23,615 bases of DNA from Ophiothrix spiculata (Eukaryota; Echinodermata; Ophiuroidea; Amphilepidida; Ophiotrichidae): assembly GCA_000969725.1 (NCBI GenBank), contig JXSR01S027686.1. One strand, given 5' to 3'. The notes beneath the pieces were generated by a model that did not search any database, was not told where the DNA came from, and was given only the letters and a program-made list of their open reading frames with translations. Made by a program: the position numbers and the translations under genes. How positions within the stretch are numbered: position 1 is the stretch's first letter; every line of letters begins with the position of its first letter. Of the stretch, positions 18,825 to 23,615 are shown one piece after another.

Positions 18825-19180
18825 CCTTTTCAGAAGAAGGGTCGGTCGGATAAAGTTTTTAAAAATGCTTTTTTATTTTCTCAGTCATAAAGCTGTACAA
18901 ATGTATGAAACAGAGCCAAAATATGGGTTGAAAATGAATTATTTATGATTTTAACACCTAGTTATTGTTTTAAAATAATGTAGAAGATCAAAGGAACAGT
19001 TTGAAATACTTATTTGCTGAACTACTTTGTAAAAAGAAAAAAGAAAAAAAAGGATTCTGGAAATTTGAAAATTAGGGTCGGTATTCTTTTGTACATACAA
19101 GAAAAACTTTCCCCAGATTTTCAAAGTTAGGGTCGGTCCAAAAATGCCAAACAAACAATATTTTTTTGGCCTCATGAACT
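18825..19180. repeat. Diverged repeat with three AGGGTCGGT boxes
   Basis: GGGTCGGT occurs at about 18839, 19075 and 19132, twice near TTTTTAAAAATGC or CCAAAAATGCC, with a T run and GGCCT at the right end. The right end resembles TTTTTTGGCCT near 10665. The class is unknown. The minus frame 18951-19325 lies mostly within it. Confidence 0.4.
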
Positions 19181-19730
19181 GAGCTGTTCCATTTGACCAT
19201 GCAAGCAAGACCACACAATATCTGTCACAAAATATAAAAATATAGGGTATAAATACAATGAAAATGGTAAAGTAAATAGTGTCAACTTGGATGACCATAT
19301 CACATAGCTGGATCTTATAACACATACAGTTCTGAAATAGTTTTTTTTACTGTGAACAACTTCCTCATATTAAATCCAATATTTTGATAAATAATAATAT
19401 GGATCCCACAAGTCTACAAATGTCATGAATAATTAAGCCACATCCTAGAAATGGAGGCGTTAATCATAACCGTTGACAGATGTTTTAATACAAACGCCCC
19501 GATATAACAATCTTCAGGGTTCATTATTTTTCAAGTTATCACAAATGGCTAGGCTTTGAGTGTGCTTCAGTTTTCTTAGCAATTGATTAATTTTTTCTTT
19601 TGCTAATATACCCTATCACATTTGCAAATATTTATTTCTCATGAGGGCAAAATGGTGAAGAAAGACCGCCCAAGGAAAATGGAGACCGTGTGGTTGAGGG
19701 CGTAGTAGGCACAGTGTCTACAGTCGCCAT
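19181..19730. other. Intronic stretch without a recognised feature
   Basis: No exon or defined repeat was recognised. Confidence 0.3.
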
Positions 19731-20048
19731 CATAGATTAACAGGGGAGATACAAAACTCCTCGCCAATTTTATTCCGGCATGGAGACAAAATTGGGGGTA
19801 TTAGGGTTTTTTCCAATGATGCATCGAATCTTGTCTTAATGCTCGAATATTGAAAACAGGCACACACACTTTGCGCGCAGGTCGGCGTATCATTTGCGTA
19901 AATGATAGGTTTGTCTGAATCTTGGCACTTGGGTTTGATTTTTCCGTGAATCAAGTGGACCTGAATACCCCCAATTGAGCTCCATGGCTGAAGATGCCAT
20001 AACATGGACCGCTATACAAAGCCCAGAATCTCCCCTGCAAATCTATGG
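19731..20048. mobile_element. MITE family copy A (TIR with AGGGGAGAT)
   Basis: The left end CATAGATTAACAGGGGAGAT is the inverse of the right end (20028-20048, ATCTCCCCTGCAAATCTATG) with few mismatches. The body shares CATCGAATCTTGTCTTAATG, CACACAC, GTTTGTC, AATCTTGGCAC and GAGCTCCATGGCTGAAG with copy B at 21301. The two open frames over it have no known domain. Confidence 0.8.
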
Positions 20049-21300
20049 TTGCCATGGACAAAATATATTTTGCACCATTTCGCAAATAAAGAGCAGGGAT
20101 ATTTATTTCTTGGAATATTTATTATATCCCAAAAATATTTCTGATACAATATTAAAAGTAATTAATTCTTACATTGTGAGAGCTGAATCTGGTCCAAAAG
20201 TTCCCATTCCTGTAAGACCCGCGATTACATCATTGCATGTCCAATAGTAACTTTTTATGGAAATGTTTGGACTGCATTGCAAATACTGACAGAATACTGT
20301 ATGTTATTTGATCTACTTTTGCTCAGTCAAACTGAATGTAATGTTTTTATATGCTATCTTGCTATAATTAAGCAAGTATGACCTCATAGTAGCCAGAAAC
20401 TCTGATACCATATAAGGCTGTTTCATACCTGTTGTTTTACGTTAAAGATTAGTTAGTTTCAGTTCCGATAGCAGTGAATTCTGCATGAATGAAACTCAGA
20501 TTTGCAATTTGGACAGAAAATGAATGTCGAAACTAAATATCAATTTAAATTATTTGAATATTGTGGCCTCGCATGACAAATGATGATATTCTGTGATGAG
20601 CAAAAGTTTGAAAATCTCCAATATCAAGGGCACCATTGTTAAGTACAAAATGTTTAAATTATATGAATTGAGTCATTCACAAAACTTTGTAATGTTGATA
20701 TACATGGTATTATTTTATTAGCTTTAGGGCTTATTTTAATGAATCATTAACTGGTTTAGACCGTTTCAAAACACGACTTTCCGAGAATTTCTGAAGCTGA
20801 TTTTATACTTTCCGGCAATTGCCGACAGAAAAAGTGACTCTTCAACACAATAACCAGAATGTAAAGTTCACGTTCTCGTTATCTGGTTGCGTACGTATTC
20901 GAACTTGTAATTGGGGTTAGCACTAACGAGTCTCATTTAAAAAGCTTTAGTGTGATGCGCTCCGTGACTGGTAATTGTAAGCTTAAACAGACGATTTCAA
21001 ATGGAAATTTCACTCTTTCTGTCAGTGAGCATATGGTGGCCCCAGCCAAAATTGTTCAGAATTAGTGCTTCTAACCATGTATAGGTCTGAATATAAATAT
21101 TTTTCACTTTTAGTGCACTGCAAATGGGAGAGATTTTTCGGCAAATTTTGCTTATAAAAAAGTACATGCTAATGAGCTTGTACGTAATTGGATTCAAATT
21201 TTAACCAGGGTTTTTCATGTGTAAGAGGTAACTTTCGTATGATTTGTTTAGTTTTTAAACGTTTTACATTAGCATATGATGTTACCAAAGTTGGCATAAT
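20049..21300. other. Intronic stretch without a recognised feature
   Basis: No exon was recognised. CGGCAATTGCCG (20813-20824) is a short perfect palindrome. The open frames 20997-21197 - and 21188-21397 + show no domain. Confidence 0.3.
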
Positions 21301-21616
21301 CCATATAGATTTAGGGAGGAGATCCCAGATTCGCCGCTATGGGAATCAAATTGGGCTTTTTACCGATGCTGCATCGCATCTTGTCGTAATGCACTAATTT
21401 TGAATACATGCACACACGCTGTACATGCACCTTGGTATATCACTCGTGTAAGGTATCATTTGTCCGGTTTGTCTTTACGTGTACTTTACCCGAATCTTGG
21501 CACCCAGAGTTGATTTTGCTGGGAACTGAATGTACCCGGACCCCCAATTTGAGCTCCAGGCTGAAGAAATGAATTGGGCCGGTATACAATGTCCGGGATC
21601 TCCCCTCTTTATCTAA
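21301..21616. mobile_element. MITE family copy B (TIR with GGAGATCCC)
   Basis: The left end CCATATAGATTTAGGGAGGA then GATCCC and the right end GGGATCTCCCCTCTTTATCT are imperfect inverts. The body aligns along its length with copy A, at roughly two thirds identity by eye. The orientation is the same. Confidence 0.8.
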
Positions 21617-21834
21617 GCATATCCCCTTCTTGATGAAGTAATGAAACATATATAGATATACTAAATTTGAAACTTTATTTAATCAGATTTTTAATAATTT
21701 GGCACAGCTTCAATGTTAGTTGTGAATCATCTTCATTTAATTAGAAGTGTGATGTTGCGCAGATTTGTAAAGTTAGTGTCATATTTTTAAATAAATAAAA
21801 AGAATTTGATATACTTTGACCTTTCTTTTTTATC

Positions 21835-21924
21835 TTGTCATAATTGATGAGAATTATAATATTTTGAGTAATTGATACCTTGTCATAATTAATGAGAATT
21901 ATAATATTTTGAGTAATTGATACC
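21835..21924. repeat. 45-bp tandem duplication
   Basis: TTGTCATAATTGATGAGAAT continuing to TTGATACC is repeated exactly once at a 45-base spacing, with one visible mismatch (G to A). Confidence 0.95.
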
Positions 21925-22127
21925 ATTGAAATAAGTAAGTCACAAGGCTCGTTCCCGGTCACAGAATTCAAATATTCTTAAAATGTGTCATTTATCATTA
22001 AGTTCTGACGTTGAGAAGACAAGTAAGCAATTAAAAAGGTGATTATAATCATGGTTAACTCAAGATATGTGTTTTATCCAATGTCAAGCTTAATTACATT
22101 ATCCCAAATTTGTTTTATTCTATTCAG

Positions 22128-22236
22128 AGCCAGATCAACAAGAGATGAGATAGCTCAGTACATCCAGAAAGCTCTGTACGTGGTTGAAGAAGTGTCGCTC
22201 ATGTTTGATGTGGTCAGGAGACCGGCATCCGTTGAG
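22128..22236 (+). CDS. Internal exon 6: helical segment near the C terminus
   Basis: Seen: the acceptor TTTTATTCTATTCAG ends at 22127. One base completes an Arg codon from exon 5, then 36 codons follow, starting ARSTRDEIAQYIQKALYVVE and ending VVRRPASVE. The donor GAG|GTGGGT at 22237 leaves phase 0, which matches the last exon. An alternative donor four bases on (GTGAGA at 22241) fits the consensus at least as well but gives a different phase. The frame is open and hydrophobic positions are regularly spaced (I, A, L, V, V, L, F, V). The function is not recognised. Confidence 0.82.
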
Positions 22237-22754
22237 GTGGGTGAGAGTAATTAATATTATGACACCTGTAGGTATGTTTGTCAGGTGTTAGCTATACCTG
22301 GGGATCATCTTCAAAAAAATAATGTGAATGTGGTTTGAGTTTTTGCTGCTTTCTATACCTATTTTGTGGCTCCATTATTAATCAATACTTTATCAATTAA
22401 TACATATGAATCAAAATCAAATGTTTGTCAATACCAGTCTTGATAGAGAATCACTCAAATTTAAGATAAATTTGAGATAAATTGAAATAATGCTCTATTT
22501 TGTTTTGAGAGGGAACTCCTCGTGAGGGGGCTCTGCCCCTTGTAACCCTACTTAGGAAGATCCCCTACTTGAGTCTTCTGGTGGTCAAAAAAACCTTAGC
22601 TACCAGTACATTAGTAGTAGATAATAGCACAGATTATAGGTTTGCTTTGACCCAAAACATTTCCATCATCCTAAAATAACTTCAGCCATATTTCTAGTAG
22701 AAAATGCACAACTGAAGTGAATATCACATCTGATTATTTCTATTGCATTCGCAG

Positions 22755-22811
22755 GCAGATGTGCAATTTGTAACAGAAATGGCATGCATTTTAAAGCACT
22801 TTAGGGTGTAA
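22755..22811 (+). CDS. Candidate last exon with stop codon
   Basis: Seen: the pyrimidine-rich acceptor TTCTATTGCATTCGCAG ends at 22754. The phase-0 frame then reads 18 codons, ADVQFVTEMACILKHFRV, followed by TAA at 22809-22811. Joined to exon 6 this continues the same amphipathic helical pattern and gives a clean C terminus. An ATTAAA poly(A) signal follows about 135 bases later, at 22945. The main doubt is its short length: an 18-codon open run after an AG can arise by chance. The alternative is that the gene continues past the window. Confidence 0.52.
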   Translation, partial: ADVQFVTEMACILKHFRV

Positions 22812-22944
22812 TATCAACGTTAATTGATTAATATTTCTGAAAAATTGTGTAGAGAGCAATTTGCCATGAAACACATATACCCCACTTGCATTTGAAATAC
22901 TCCCCCTATGACATTTCAAAACTGGGAGATGAACAAAACTTTTG

Positions 22945-22991
22945 ATTAAAGAATGAGTTCAAACAAAGAAACACTGAAAAGCATGATTAAA
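22945..22991 (+). promoter_or_regulatory. Candidate poly(A) signals (ATTAAA twice)
   Basis: ATTAAA, the commonest variant of the AATAAA signal, occurs at 22945-22950 and 22986-22991, about 135 and 175 bases after the proposed stop codon. The sequence is AT-rich, so chance hits are common; the position is what makes them worth listing. Confidence 0.3.
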
Positions 22992-23126
22992 ATCAGATAT
23001 GTATGTTGATATCCAGGAATTCTGTATTTGATAAATTTATGTGTATAAGAAGCCAACTATCTTAATGAACGAAACCCCAAGTTTATATTTACGGACTCAA
23101 AGTCAGCTTCCGCTTGTCATGAACAC

Positions 23127-23178
23127 CTCACACCCACATCCGAGAGGAAGCGTCTGTGAAATGGATGTGGTTTGAGGC
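23127..23178. repeat. Stem-loop downstream of the gene
   Basis: CCTCACACCCACATCC (about 23127-23142) can pair with GGATGTGGTTTGAGG (about 23163-23177), leaving a 20-base loop. The function is unknown; it could be an eroded palindromic repeat. Confidence 0.5.
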
Positions 23179-23615
23179 TGTGATCAAACTGATTGCTTAC
23201 ATATTTTATAAAAGTTTTATGAGAGAAATCATAATTGAATCTGAGTTGAGTCAATCAAGAGTTTCATAAGATAAGTTTGAAAACTGTCAAAGTATATCTG
23301 CAGTAAAGTTTTCAAAATTTGCGAAAAATTTTAAGAGATGCTTCAGATTCAAGCGCCGCCAGTTCCAGGCTGTCAATTGATGGTTGTGGTTTAGTCCTTA
23401 CTATAACTTAACAAACCAATAGGGAGGTTGGGTTAGTGTATTGCTCTCTCCTCTCATCACCGCTGCAGCTTGCATCCCTGTGGTCAGTGTGTGCTATATA
23501 TGATTTCCGTCATTGATCCATGATTGTACAGGTTTTCTCCAGTTACAACTGCACTGAAAAATCAGATTTCTCACAATGTCTCTTCCGAATTATAGCCCAA
23601 TGAAAATAATTCAGC

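Larger units (their letters stand above)
22812..23615. other. 3' UTR and flank
   Basis: This is non-coding sequence after the proposed stop. Apart from the ATTAAA signals and the hairpin near 23150, nothing was recognised, and no second gene starts here. Confidence 0.35.

Noticed and set aside
18951..19325. 124-residue minus-strand frame with hydrophobic N terminus
   Set aside because: It overlaps the AGGGTCGGT repeat and is Phe/Ile-rich from AT-rich DNA; no domain or splice support.
21188..21397. Plus-strand frame around 21188-21397
   Set aside because: It runs into MITE copy B and shows no domain; no acceptor or donor fits the gene's phases.

Overview
This is eukaryotic, intron-rich, AT-rich DNA. 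It holds the 3' part of one plus-strand multi-exon gene, and its introns are packed with degenerate transposable elements. The organism is probably a marine invertebrate, such as an echinoderm, hemichordate, amphioxus or mollusc. That guess rests on the mix of LINE reverse transcriptases, tRNA-derived SINEs and many TIR-bearing MITEs. No sequence here fixes the species.

Gene: seven exons can be placed on the + strand at 2296-2443, 13275-13465, 14501-14614, 15553-15639, 18155-18240, 22128-22236 and 22755-22811. Every intron is GT-AG and every consecutive pair of exons agrees in splice phase (1, 0, 0, 0, 2, 0). Together they encode about 263 residues: a Cys/His-rich segment in the first exon, then a long, mostly helical, charged C-terminal region ending at a TAA. 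I do not recognise the family. The 5' part of the gene lies upstream of the window. The last exon (18 codons) is too short to stand out as an ORF.

Intron 1 (2444-13274) holds a small TIR element; a decayed minus-strand LINE (about 3311-4640); a tandem array of roughly 146-171 bp units interrupted by a 206-bp retroposon with a clean 12-bp target duplication; tRNA-derived SINEs; a foldback element with a nested insertion; an 84-bp tandem triplet; a roughly 780-bp TIR element; and a second minus-strand LINE (about 11400-12487) with a PHD-like finger. A further MITE (1723-2155) lies upstream of the first exon. Introns 2-6 hold more MITEs and SINEs. These include two copies of one MITE in different introns of this gene, a TIR transposon and a MITE that share one TA target site, and two copies of a MITE family at 19731 and 21301.

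After the stop codon at 22811 the window shows two candidate poly(A) signals and then unannotated flank with one hairpin. Nearly all other open frames fall in repeats or are chance frames. All family names and boundaries come from reading the sequence alone; similarity searches, RNA-seq and repeat libraries were not available.
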